Notes under the pieces: generated by a model
What the model saw: the letters and a program-made list of their open reading frames with translations, nothing else
Told to the model about the DNA's origin: nothing
Database searches by the model: none
Shown here: positions 1 through 12,831 of the stretch, piece by piece
Position numbering within the stretch: position 1 is the first letter of the stretch
How the letters are laid out: every line of letters starts with the position of its first letter
Source of the DNA: Lobosporangium transversale
Lineage: Eukaryota > Mortierellomycota > Mortierellomycetes > Mortierellales > Mortierellaceae
DNA length: 64,000 bases
Assembly (NCBI RefSeq): GCF_002105155.1
Contig: NW_019029015.1
Coordinates: forward strand, 124,001 to 188,000
Direction of reading: 5' to 3'
Program-made: the position numbers and the translations under genes

Positions 1-1198
1 CTTTGAAGTTCTTTATGCAGCTAGTGAAGGTCATTTCGAAGTACGGGAAGTACTACAGATAGAACTATCATGTCGATATCAAACATGATCTTGTCTAAAA
101 CGATTTTTCAAGCGTTCTCTGATTCACGAGCTGCGTTTTGCTAATAGGGATGTAAATCTTATTTACTCTCTTTAATATCGCTATTATATTGGAAGTGTAC
201 CACCAAAGCAAGCGACTCGTTCACTCGGTTTAGTTGATACTATGGTGTTTGCCGATCGGTACAGTGTCAAAAGAAATGGTTCCCAATGATACCAATTGGA
301 GAGGTTTCCTAGTCAGAGCAGTTCCACCGAGCGAAAGCGAAATAGAGACGACAGATCCGACATGCAAGATGGACAGTAGTGTTCCAGACATGCAGCAGCT
401 TATTTTACATAGTAACACTATCAAAACCTTGGGGTCTCAAGCTTAAGAGCTTCTGAAAAATGTTCACGGCATGCAAAGAAGGGTATCACAGGTCAGTGTG
501 AGACTCAAGAAAAACGAAGGCGGTGCTAAAAGCCAAGCGCGCAAGATACTTATCCCGCAAAAGAAGAAGTTGAAGGAAGGAACAATGAAACCTGTCCTAT
601 TACTGAAACAAGATTGAGTGTGTTGAAATTTTCAGGCGATGTCAAGTTGATACAGCGATACTACTCGGGCTGAACGTACGATGTAGCGGAAAAGGTTTTT
701 CAGTTCAATATTTCCAATTTTCTTCAAGTCACCGACGGTCAAGGCATCTGTTGTCACGGATCAATTATTCAGACAATAAGTGAAACTATTCCGTATTCCG
801 TAGATACTCAACGAGATAAGAGCTCATATCAAACAGTACCATGTGCTCTCTCTGGTAAACTAGTTTTATATTGACGCCTTCGGTGAATACTTTGAGAACG
901 TATTTGGATCATGGAATGTTAAACTACTCCTATCCACACGCACCTGTCAACAAGTACTAGAACAGGATTCATTTTAACGCCAATGGACCTCATAAAGCTT
1001 TTATAACAATAATGCTCCATTAAGTCTACTAGAAGCCGTTTATAAAAAAAGAGAGAGAGAGGAGAGGCAAGATTGGAGTCCATGGGGAGGTTTTTTTTTA
1101 TTTTTTTATTTTATTTTATTTTTTTGATTATTTTAATATACAGGATAACATTGTATGCTGAGGAGACTACATGAGTTTGCTTCCTGGTCTAGGTTTTT
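1..1198. other. Mostly non-coding stretch upstream of the FkbM gene
   Basis: No intact gene is visible. It holds the degraded frame at 234-617, AT-rich filler, a GA-rich tract near 1050-1070 and a T-rich stretch at 1091-1130. The last 140 bases would be the 3' flank of the minus-strand methyltransferase gene. Confidence 0.5.
234..617 (+). pseudogene. Possible degraded coding region of unknown family
   Basis: One frame stays open from 234 to 617 except for a single TAA at 444-446, giving about 127 residues of ordinary amino-acid composition. The second half, after the stop, is rich in Lys, Gln, Glu and Leu and could form a coiled coil. I recognise no family. It may be a gene killed by a nonsense mutation, an exon whose boundary lies near the stop, or chance; bounding splice sites are not convincing. 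Confidence 0.22.
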
Positions 1199-2157
1199 TT
1201 ATGCAGCAGAATCGTAATGAGGCATATTGATACCCTCGGCGATCAACTTATTCTTTGCAGCGTCAGCTCTAGCACCTCTGAGCTGAATCTCCTCAGTAGT
1301 ACCGCCTCCAACATTGGGACCATGCCACTCGACCAGCAAGTGATCAACAACAGTCCACACGCCCATGTCAGCCATATGTGGGATCACTTCATATTCAGCA
1401 CCTTCAATATCCATCTTGACGACCACAAAGTCACGTGGAAGAGTGTTACGGAGCAACCAGCCAGAAATATTGATCCCAGTCAAATCTGTACCTTTGCTCT
1501 GTGAGCGAACAGCATCAGGATGGGAAGCGTAGATAGATGAACCCCAGTAATCGTGAGCAGCGTTGACAGTATCGAGGTAGAAAGTACGGATGCCATCCCT
1601 AACATCAACAACAGTCGAAGGAAAGATATTGACCTTGATACCAAGGTCATCATAATGTTGCTTCGCCTTTACAAGAGGCTCGTTGAAAACGGGATTGGCC
1701 TCAAACAGATAGATTTCTAAAATCAATAAAAAAAAAATAATAATGATAATAATAAATAAAGTGTTAAGCTTGGTTACTCAATGAACAAAATAAGGACACA
1801 CACATAGTTGACATGCCAATAAAGCACCCCCATGATCAAAACCACTAAAAATAAAAGACTCGTACCAGCATCTTCATAGTTAGCCCATTCTGGACGAGGG
1901 AAGTTATAGTTGAACTTTGTATTTGGTCTCTTCAAAAAGACATCGAGCGAATCCGCACGGTTGGCGCCCAAATCAACGAAGATGTAACGAGGTTTGCCTG
2001 CACGTCTCTCATTTTGATCGTTTTGACCAGCTTGTACGTTTTGACCAGTTTGGACGACGCCATTCTGGAGATTATTTCGGTGATAGGTGCCCAACAACAA
2101 CAGGGCTGAGAGCAAGAGAGCTACAGGAAAGATGATACTCCTGTTGGATACTGCCAT
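1199..2157 (-). CDS. FkbM-family SAM-dependent methyltransferase, type II membrane protein
   Basis: Two exons, complement(1199..1716, 1866..2157), joined in phase 1, give 269 residues. Residues 8-24 are an uncharged hydrophobic segment after a short basic N-terminus, so a signal anchor is likely and the catalytic part would lie in the secretory lumen. A Gln/Asn-rich stem (30-52) follows. The SAM-binding motif VDLGAN is at 61-66, the LFEANP strand at about 102-107, and the FkbM hallmark KMDIEGAE at 198-205. FkbM enzymes O-methylate sugars or other small molecules. The substrate here is unknown; a glycan in the Golgi or ER is an inference from the membrane anchor. The intron starts GTACGA and ends TTTTAG. 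A 28-nt A-tract lies just upstream of the start. Confidence 0.85.
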
Positions 2158-3509
2158 CGTTTATAGATAAGTTACTCGGGAGAAAATGTGAGAACTTGCT
2201 TAGAGAATACAAAAAAAAAAAAAAAAAAAAAAAAAAAGATGGCGAATCCTGTGTGAAGATCGATTCTGTTTTGTCCTTGTGAATGAGAAAGGGTAATTAA
2301 AAGGAGGACAAGCAAGATGAAGGAAAGAAAGAAAGAAAAAAAAAAAAAAAAAGATGAGAAGGTCCAAGGGCAAAAAGAAAAGGTTAGACATTAATCAGGA
2401 AGTGTAAATAAAATTGCACGGGAAATAGGGTCTAATTGGTTGGGCTATTGGTTCATATCCAATGGGCTCCTCTCTTTTCCTTACCAATCTAAAATTAAAG
2501 AACATTGTCCCGTTGGATGTTAGAATGTCAAATGGGGCTAACTAACAAGTAGCACGCCACAGACTGGTCCTTTCGGCTGTCTAGTTAGATCTGTGTACAT
2601 GTACAGCCCTATGCTTTGTTGTTGTTAGGATAGCCAAGCAGAGAAGGAGAGAGGTAAGAAATTCACATTCATTCAAAAACGTGTTCCAATCCCTCTCTAT
2701 CCTTCCATCGTAAACCATTTCTCATACCAGTAAAGTTTTTATCAAGTCAGGCACACATGCTGATATTACTCAAACATTTCCCTATTGCGACTTCCAACTT
2801 TGCTGTCTTCTAGACCGCTGTGCTGTCCTAGTCTTCAGCATCCCTGTCCATATCTGCAAGGCACTTTCTCTTTTCGCGGAGTGGATTACACTATTTATTA
2901 ATCATAGCATCTTTATCGCATAAAAGAAATATGTCGCTGAACATCTGGTTCGATAACTTTGATAACCCGCTAGGGAAAAAAAAAAAAAAACCTGTTCGAA
3001 AAGCGTTTAATAACCCGGTAACTCAAAACAAATGACCATCGCAAGCATTTAATGGCCCTTCTTGTGGTGCTTAAATGAATTATCCTGTAACAGCTTCAAG
3101 AGAGTTTGGCATTAGTTGTACTTAATATGGGACTGGACCCTTGGCTCAATTAATTGCCCAGAAAGACTTATTACTTTTGGAATAGTTAAGTGTAAAAAGA
3201 ATAGACAACCTTACTAGGATGGTTAGTAAGTAATGGAGACTCAAGTATAAAAAATACCAAATTATGCTAGATATTAATGATGAATGTCGCTTGGCATGTA
3301 TTGATGGTATTGACCTGGACAAACGTCGAGTACGAAGAAACCTATGCACAGAGATATTGCGCGACGTGCATTCAAGGCTGGTATAAAATCAACCGCTCTT
3401 AAAAAACCGCAAGACGTATATTCCTTCTTTCTCTAACAATCCCTCCTCTCCACTTTCACTACTTCTCTCTTTTCTTGATTAATCTCTACATTATACACGA
3501 CTATCCATC
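2158..3509. other. Intergenic region with A/T homopolymers
   Basis: No supported gene. It contains A-runs near 2211-2237 and 2338-2352 and a 14-nt A-run near 2975. The right-hand end is the promoter and pyrimidine-rich leader of the secreted-protein gene. Confidence 0.5.
3382..3388 (+). promoter_or_regulatory. TATA box of the secreted-protein gene
   Basis: TATAAAA lies 128 bases upstream of the ATG at 3510 and is followed by a C/T-rich leader (about 3421-3480), a common fungal core-promoter layout. Confidence 0.6.
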
Positions 3510-4713
<1,204 letters not shown>

Positions 4714-5358
4714 AAAAAAAAAAAAAGTCCCACAACCAGTAGATTGTATTTATTTGGAAACAAGGAAAAATAATAACAGCAATAATAATAAGATCGTATC
4801 AGATGCATAGAATGGCATAGTACCGCGTACCAAAATAACAAAAACAATCACGCATGCGCTGATTCTAAGCATTCACAAATAAAGATATATTGATACTAAA
4901 GACGCGCCCGTACAAATCCTATGTAGCAAAAGTGGAAGGAAGAAAAGAAGTGATTAAGCAGAAGTCCCGGTCGAGGCATCTAGAAATGGCATGCCTTCCA
5001 TGCATTGCAAGCAAGACATCCTGGCTAGCATCAATATGTAGTGTCATCTCAGACCTGTTTTTTCAAAGAGGACAATAAAATATTCAACTTCATTTTGCAT
5101 GGGATTTGTGCAAGCCATATTTTAGTATATATCATAGAAAGAAGATCTTAGTATCACTTTCCATGGGATTTGTGCGGGTAAGTCTTGTGTTAGTATCACT
5201 TGCATCTTTGTTTATGATGTCTAGTATCACTTCCAGGTGCTCTCAACAAAAAAAATGAGCGCATATACGGGATTCATCTCTGCAACACCCCCAAAGTACC
5301 TGAGTGCTCCATATACGCATATCCACGTTCTCAGGATCCATAGAGACCAGATGCTCTA
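4714..5358. other. Intergenic region up to the transposon
   Basis: No gene recognised. It holds A-runs, a short AAT-rich patch near 4780, and the imperfect direct repeats at 5088-5240. It ends at the TA target site of the pogo/Tigger-like element. Confidence 0.5.
5088..5240 (+). repeat. Imperfect direct repeats
   Basis: The phrase CATGGGATTTGTGC occurs near 5098 and again near 5162, each beside a TAGTATCACTT phrase, which itself recurs three times near 5149, 5191 and 5222. This looks like a short decayed tandem duplication of about 60 bases. Confidence 0.5.
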
Positions 5359-5454
5359 CAGTCGTCCCTCAGTAATTCGCGAATTACTGAGGGAACTGGT
5401 CTGTTTTTATTCACTTCAATTCAATTTCCATTATATTGGTGGGCTCCTTTATTC
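5359..5454 (+). repeat. Left terminal inverted repeat
   Basis: Starts CAGTCGTCCCTC. It contains a perfect 28-base palindrome at 5366-5393, centred on TTCGCGAA. It runs to CTCCTTTATTC and then into T-rich DNA. Confidence 0.9.
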
Positions 5455-5578
5455 TTTTTTTTTTTCTTTTTTTCATTTTTTTTTAAACAGCCACCCTATG
5501 TATATATTTTTCACTATTCTGCATACAAAACACACAAAAAAAAAATAAATAAATAAATATATTTATTATAAAATATGA

Positions 5579-7759
5579 TTATTCTTTACTGCTTGAATCT
5601 CCATCAAGACAGGCCCTCAGTCTGCTCAATAAACTTGGGTTTCTTCTGTGTTCGGTCTCTTCATTTCGTATTGCACGTCTATCCATGCAAGCCTCAATGT
5701 GGTCATACAATTTATCGAGTTCTTCTCTCTCTTCTTTACCCTGTGGCCTTGTTAGGATATCTTTGGTAAGCTCAAAAAAGTCGCGCGATAGACCGAGGAC
5801 AACTGTAGGATCCTTTTTTTTGCATGAGCTAGTATCTGGCGAGGAGTACCCATCATGGGGAACCTTCTGGATTGTACGGTTACGCAGGACAGTGCAAACC
5901 ATTGAAGGCGAATATTCTTGCCTTAGTGCTGGACTAAAGTCTGCATCAAGATCTTCGGCATCTTCAACCTCCTCCTCGTCAATAAAATCGCTATCCTGGT
6001 ATTGACGAAATATAGTACTGAATTTGGGATTGGCGATCGTCATCATTGCACAATTAGTAATAGATTGTGTAGGACCTTCGGCATGGCACATTGTGAGATA
6101 ATTGAGGATTGTGAAGTCTTTTTGGTTATTGATGACATCTGTCAATTTTTCGTATTTTTTGATCAAATCATCTTGAAGTTCCTTTAATCTATTGTCAACG
6201 GTATCCACCCCGAGAGCCCTAAGTTGCTTATTCACATTGTCAGGCAGCGTTGGAACATGGGCAAAGCAATGGCGAATACAAGCAGGGGTAACAGTATTCC
6301 ATGCCCTCACCAAGCATTCCCAGAGAGAGGCATAGTTAGCTGTAGCTGTTGATGATTGGAGATTCTCGCGAACTCGAGCTACTGTCTCAAGCATCTCTTG
6401 GCTGTAGTGAACCTTGAATGAACGAGTAACACCTGCATCCATAGGTTGAGTGATAGATGTTGTGCCTGGAGGAAGTCGTACTAATGTAATATTACTAAGG
6501 CCAGCTTCCTCTCCTCCACAATGTCCTGGTGCACTGTCTATGAGTAGTGCAATTTTGCGTCCCTGCCTTTGCATATCCTCATCCAAGTCCTGAAGCCATC
6601 CATCAAACAAAGGTTTGGTCATGTAAGTCAGTTCCTGTGGAGTTGCTGCAAATAAGGATTGACACACGAGCTGCACGAATAATTTTTGTTCCCTGTACAG
6701 CGCCTGCTGCTAGGGTTCTTGCTGACAATGCTCTAAGATAAAGGCCAGTCTCGTCGCAGTTATAGATGTCCTCTGGGTGGAATGTAGAGAGCGACTTCTT
6801 TATCTCCTCCATCCGAGCCTTACAAGATTCCATATCGACACCTTCACTTTCTCCATGTCCAATCTTTGATGAAATTCCTGATCGTGCCTTGAATCTATGA
6901 AGCCATCCTTTCGAAAAGGCAAACGATTCGGGTATCTCAGTCTCCTTATAATAGTCCTTCATGATGCTCCACAGTATAGCTCCTGTTCCTCTTAGTCGAG
7001 CCTCTGTTACAATGATCTTGAGTCTCCTTTGTTCTTCAAACCACTTTAGCAGCGCTTCTTCAACGGCCTCCATGGTCCTTGAGCTAGTTCGAGTAATAGC
7101 CTTAGCAGCTTCCTCAGACTTTCCATCTTTCATACTCAATAAAGAATCTCTTTTATTCCAAATCCCACTGGCAGTGAAAATGTTGATGCCAAGTCGTCGA
7201 GCAATAGAAGAACTGGGGTTTTGGGGTCAATATCCTTGGCTTTTATCACTTCATTGATAAATTTTATTTTGTCATAAAGTGTGATGGAGTTATATGTGTT
7301 GCCTTTGGAGCTGCCTTTCGCGACTTGTCCACGCTTATTTCTTATAGGCTTGGCAGATTTCTGGTTTAGTTTTCCTGCCTCAGCTGAATTTGGAGCTGAA
7401 TTTTCTTTTTCACACGCAGACTTTGATGGTCGAACTGGAGTAGCTTGACTTAATCGCTCAATACGGACCCAGTCCCATTGACTACTGGGTACTTGTGCCA
7501 CACTCTGCTGGGACTGAGGGGAGGAAGCTGACAAACTCATAGAATGAAGAACACTTGGGCTGAAGGCAGTTGTTACATTCTTTGAAGGTCTTCCTCTTCT
7601 CCTTGGTTGACTTGATTGCAAATTGGATAGACTTGAGTCTATAGGAGATAGCTGGCTTGACTGCAGAGGCAGAGGAGACAATTGACTCGAAAGCCCAATA
7701 GGGGACGAAGAAGCGGCCATATGTTGAGCTATGGGTATATTGGGAATAGCGGTCGCCAT
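5579..7759 (-). pseudogene. Broken pogo/Tigger-like DDE transposase
   Basis: Reading on the minus strand from ATG at 7757-7759, about 130 residues rich in Ser, Pro and Gln lead into a helix-turn-helix region. Near 7150 the frame is lost by one base beside an A-run. The second frame (to 6603) has a CENP-B-type HTH ending in GWLHRFKARSG and the first catalytic Asp in YNCDETGL. Near 6650 the third frame takes over with the second Asp in LLIDSAPGH and the third in TQPMDAG, ending at 5579. Compared with the usual family layout, the segment between the strand after the first Asp and the helix before the second Asp is too short, so a deletion of roughly 35 codons plus a frame change is likely. The enzyme would cut and paste DNA at TA sites. 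This copy cannot encode it intact. Confidence 0.85.
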
Positions 7760-7840
7760 GATAATAGGTGAGTGTGAGAAAAGTCTTTTTTTTTTATTTT
7801 TTTATTTTTTTGGGAAATTTCAAAAAAAAGAAAAAAAAAA

Positions 7841-7935
7841 GAATAAAGGAGCCCACCAATATAATTGAAATTGAATTGAAGTGAATAAAAACAGACCAGT
7901 TCCTCAGTAATTCGCGAATTACTGAGGGACGACTG
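7841..7935 (-). repeat. Right terminal inverted repeat
   Basis: Reverse complement of the left end over about 95 bases. It differs by one substitution and lacks one C, so its palindrome is 26 bases (7902-7927). Confidence 0.9.
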
Positions 7936-8190
7936 TATACGACAGGTTTTGTGAAGAAGAGGGATGAAGGGTTTGGACACTTTGCAATTGTGGAAGGGGA
8001 TTTGTATATCGTTTGCCAGACATCTTTCCCGTGACATGCATCTAAAGAATGACAAAAAAATCAGCCACACCGAAGTACATGTACTAGTATGTCAAACTAG
8101 TCCTGAAATACTAAAATCTGTACACTCTAATAATAATAGACTTTCTTTATTGTATATACTTGAAGGATTCATCCATTATTTACAACGGCT

Positions 8191-11100
8191 CTAAATATTT
8201 CTAAAGTCCACCTCACCCATGCCTGGAGATGGAGGTGCATAGAAAAAGCCAGCCATGAGTACACAGTAACTCAAGATCAAAATACTGCCCTTGAAATAGT
8301 TACTCTTTCCTTCAATATATGTGTATGTCAACAAGAACACAGAGAACAACATCGAGAACACATCCCAACGTTCAAAAATCAAGTTGAACACATAATTCCA
8401 AGCGAGACTCTTCCCGTGACTCAACCATGCAGACACTGCCACCATGGCTGGGATTTGAATCAGACACACTTGAAGCGCATAAGCCGATCCAATCTCCATC
8501 GAAAGTGCAATATTGCCATACATGGCGAATGAGATGGCGTTCATGAACTCAGTGACGTTTGGTACGAGCGCGAACAGCGTCAATCCCAATAGCTTCTCGT
8601 CAATGGACGATACAGCATCCACACTATCCACAAGGATTTCTATATTAGAAGAAAGAGCACATTCATGTTAGCTAAAAAAAAAAAAAAAAAAAAAAAAAAG
8701 AAAGCTCGAATCGAAAGATCTAAAAATTACCAGCAATGATTGAATAAAGAACTGTGCATCCAAGGAGAACTGTGGCGCTCTTGGCCTTGGACCAGTTGGG
8801 AGAGTCATGACCACCATGGGCACCTTCATCGTCCTCATCGTCGTCCCCATGATCACTCTTGAGACCATCATGGTCTACGTTCAGCGAAGAGAGTAGTCCC
8901 TGTGCTGCAGGATGGATAGGTGCATCTTCTCCATTGAGATGTGTTTCGGAAGTTGAATGAGGTGGCCGTCTTTCGCCTAAACCACCATGAAGTGATGTGG
9001 AGTGATAATTGGCTGTCGAGTGTGCAGAATCTACTGATGTGAATCGACCCAACTCTGCAGCATCGTCTGCAGCAGCTGCAGCAGAGCGGGGTCTATCAGT
9101 ATTATTGGCAGGGTGTGGTGCGCCCGCGCCATAGTGAAGGAGTTGTTGCAGGATATGCATAGGTAAAAGTTTTTTGTAGATGGAAGAGTCTCTCACAGAG
9201 CGTGGTTGAGGCTCATGCCAGATCTGTTTAACATGTGTTCGAAGTGAGAACCAGATACCAATTAGGTATGCAGAAGGAAGGACAATACAGCAAAAGTACA
9301 TCAGCGGTTTGACATTCTTTTGGAAAAATGCGTCATTGGTTGGGTTGGGCTGGTAGTGATAGCAACGTTGACAGGTCGCACCATTGGTCAACAGCTCTGT
9401 CTCTGGGCATGGTACACAACGCAGGTCAAACTTTTTTTTTAAAAAAGATGAGAAGAAGGAAGTGAATCAGTCGCCAATATCAACAAAATAAACAGCAAGA
9501 TCTGATGTAATAGGGAATATTTCCAATTGACTTACACGTCCATAGATGTTGTAGAAAAGTGTTGGAGTCAAGACTCCAATGAGTGACATAATCAACATCG
9601 TAGCGGTGACACCTGTTTCAAAAACGTTGATATATTTCATTAGCAAAAGTCATCGAATGAAAGCCATGTTATAGTTGTCAACATTGGGATGAAAGATGAA
9701 TTTGTACCTGCGCTCTTGGCATTAAATTTTTGCTCTTTTTTCTTTACTGCGCCGCTCATCATACTGACACCAGGCATGAGTAAAAGACCTGCAAGGAAGC
9801 TTCCGATCAAGGCACCCTCAGTGATCAAGCCCTTGCCTTGTGTCAATGCGACTGAGTAGAGAATGATTTCGATAATGGAGCCAAAAGTTGCATTGATCAC
9901 AGCGCCCATTCCCAGAGACGACTGTGCCGAGATGGATGAGACAGCCATGCCAATGAAGTACGACAATGGGATCACAGAGGATAAACCCAACGAGAAAATC
10001 ACGGCTGGCGAAGTGAGGACATTATCATGCCCAAGGACGTGTGTGAGGACATATTCATCCAGGATTGTGAAGAACACGATAGGCATCAAGTTAATAAAGA
10101 TGATATTGGTGCCATCATATGTGTACTTGTAGTACTGCAGTCCGATGGCGTCATAAGTGCAGAGAAGGATCTCGGAACGCTGAGATGAGAAGGCGAGTGA
10201 GCTACCACGCTTAAAGTGAAGTCGAAGCGGGTCTCTGTGAAGGTGAGATGCGAGCACATAAGTCAATTTTCCCATGGGAATCGAGACTACCATAAACCAG
10301 CATAGGCACGAGACAAATAGATGGAGAGGCCCTAGAGATTGATGAAGAATTTAAATTTTGGGTTAGGAAAAAAAAAAAAAAAAAAAAAAAGATGCTTCTC
10401 ATCTCAACTTACCGATCAAAAGGTAGTAAAAAGCATAATAGACAATTCCGCCAAGACCGAGGCGGCATGTATTTCGCGGGAGATTCTTGATGGTTTTGGC
10501 CCATGATTCCCGAGAGCGGAAGCGCTCACGGTCCATTGTTGAGGCGCCCCTTGAAAGAAGTGGTCGCGACTCCCCAGATGGTGATTGATGGCTGAAATGA
10601 CTGTTGCGGTTACTGTTGCTGTTTCCATAATAGCCCTGGCTGTAGCCATTGCTATGTCCATTACTACTGTTATATCCAGCGTGTCCATAACCGCTTGCTG
10701 TCGAGGGCGTCTGGTAATGAATCCCATCAGCTCTTATTTCGTCGGGATACAATTCTCGTTCAACATACTTTCCAAATGGCCAGAGAAGATAATAGCTAAG
10801 GCCAATGACCACGCTTCCATATGCACTTCCACCGAAGGGGATCAGGAACAATACAATAGCGACCAAGAAGCAGATTAGTGATAGCCACCAGCCGAAGACA
10901 AGAGTCCAGAGAATATTGCCTACAGACAGATAAAGATCGGCGGATGGTTGGGAGTGCAAAGCGGAATCAGCTTTTTGTTGAACAGAGCGTGTCTTCTTGT
11001 AAAGTGCTGGTTTCCAGAGAGGCAATCCGAATGGATGTGTTTGATTGATGGTCTATAAAAAAAAGTAAAAAAAAAGTATTAGACCAATTCAAAGACTAGA

Positions 11101-12216
11101 CTAATGTGTAACGTTACTACTTTACTGTATTGTAGGATTATGCGTCTGTGAAAGAGGATCAAATGACGCAAACACTCGCTCAAGTGAAAAAAAAAAAAAA
11201 AAAAAAAAAAAAGGAGAGGTTGTTGCGGTTGCATCTGTGCATGGATGAACAAACAGGGGTAAAAAGGAGAGACATGATCACAAGTGTAAATACATGATCC
11301 CAACTTTGGGTCGCACATTTAAAGTTGGTCTCAAAAAGTAAAATAAAAAATAATTTAACCCTTCCAAATCCGGATGTTGTCAGGAACAAGCAAGGTAGTT
11401 CAGGGGCAGTAAACAGTATTACGGAATAATTGATGCTGACTCTCCAGCTCGTGAACGAGCAAAACGACTTTTTTCATGCTCTTTGTCGCGTGCGCACTAA
11501 TGATTATATACATATCACTCATAGCGAAAAAAAGGGTGTCTATGACGATAATTGCACATTACCTCTTGTCGGTCTTTCAGTGTTAAGGGCTCAACATCAC
11601 TCTCCTCTTCGTCTTCGTCACGCTCTTCACCAGAATGGCCTGTGAATGACGGATCATGACTCTCATGGACCCGCGCATCATACTCATCCTCTGGATGAAG
11701 CCGCACAGATCGTCTTGAGCTGCCTCGCTTTAGATAACTGGGACGCTGCTCATAACGGTTGTCCGAGTCGCCATCACCACTTTCGTCTTCTTCCTCAATG
11801 TCACGATGTCTGATTGAAGACCGAGTTGAGGCAGGCCTTCCAGTATGTGATCGTCGGCGTCGTTGGCTTGACAGTGATGAAGGAGGCGCTCCTGCTGTGG
11901 AATGTCTATAAACGGGCGATGACTTTGGACGCCGTGAGTTTTGAGCTGCGGAGTTCGCTGATCCTGTTGAAGCGTGACGGTGGGACGTTGGTCGTCCTTG
12001 TGATGAGGAATGTTCTGAAGGGGGTGGGTGATACTTGACTGTAGAATTGGAGGCTGTCGAATCAAATGAGTTAATAGAGACACGCCTGGGGTCATTCTGC
12101 AATGATGCTGGATGTAATCCGGGGCGAGTATCATCAGGTGAGTTAGCAACAACATCCTCACTCAGTTCAAGATGCTCTAGATCTGCACTCTGGTTATTGG
12201 CCCTAGAATGCGACAT
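8191..12216 (-). CDS. VNX1: Vacuolar monovalent cation/H+ antiporter of the Vnx1/CAX type
   Basis: Six exons, complement(8191..8639, 8731..9430, 9536..9612, 9708..10331, 10413..11052, 11563..12216), join with matching phases into 1047 residues (yeast Vnx1 is about 908). Residues 1-218 are a charged, Ser/Arg-rich cytosolic region. Residues 258-320 form a YccF-like inner-membrane-component domain (VGNILWTLVFGWW motif), typical of the Vnx1 branch. Two cation-exchanger repeats follow: one with GAVINATFGSIIEIILY in exon 3, one with LVPNVTEFMNAISFA in exon 6, where canonical CAX proteins have GNAAE-like motifs. A long His/Asp/Ser-rich loop lies between them in exon 5. Vnx1 moves Na+ or K+ into the vacuole in exchange for protons; specificity here is inferred from the family. 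Intron 1 is long (510 bases). Confidence 0.88.
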
Positions 12217-12831
12217 GGTCTCCGCCTTTACAAATGAACGCCCTGGTATTTACGTATAAAATAGGTAGTTTATCAAAGATGTATGGGTAGAATCGTAACA
12301 AAAAAAAAAAAAAAAAAAAAAGAAAAGAAAAAAAAGACGTTAAATGAAGTCCTCGTGCAAGAGACAGCGAGGAAAAGAAACAGAATGATGGAGCAGGCGT
12401 TAGATAATAGATAAAAGAAATAGAGAAGTGAAGAGAAGAAAGGAAGTGAGAAAGTGAAGGTGTCGAATAAATCCTGTGTTGGCCTAATCTCCTTTACCCC
12501 TTCTCATTACCCCTTTTTTTTGTAATTGTGCGTGAACATAGGGGAAGAGTCACGCAACGCACTAATGTGCTCTAGACTAAGCCTCTTTCACTGTTGCTTC
12601 AACTAGCCTATCATGTGAGTCAGGCACATGTGTAACCAGGTTCGACTGTGCTTGAAAAATACATTGGAAGAAAATGAAGTGGCAGTCAAGCCTTCCTCAC
12701 TCTTTGTCTTCATTTTGATATAAATCTAACTAAACAGGCATTTAATATCTAGACATCAGATTTTGAATTATGAATATTTTGGAACAAAAAATAAAGATTT
12801 ATTAATAAGAAAAAAAAAATAATCTAATCTC
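12217..12831. other. Spacer between two minus-strand genes
   Basis: Promoter and leader of the antiporter gene on the left (A/G-rich, meaning pyrimidine-rich on the coding strand, around 12300-12440), then AT-rich DNA to the end of the next gene. No gene or RNA recognised. Confidence 0.5.

Larger units (their letters stand above)
5359..7935 (-). mobile_element. pogo/Tigger-type (Tc1-mariner superfamily) DNA transposon, full-length but disabled
   Basis: The element is 2577 bases long, flanked by TA dinucleotides at 5357-5358 and 7936-7937, the target duplication expected of this superfamily. Its ends begin CAGTCGTCCC and match each other as inverted repeats for about 95 bases with one mismatch and one indel. 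Between them lies a single minus-strand transposase with a frameshift and an internal deletion. Near identity of the two ends suggests insertion was fairly recent. The broken transposase means the copy could move only if another copy supplies the enzyme. Confidence 0.9.

Noticed and set aside
8090..8130. Similarity between AGTCCTGAAATACTAAAATCTGTA here and a near copy around 25365
   Set aside because: Only about 29 bases match imperfectly and the flanks do not align, so a shared repeat cannot be supported.
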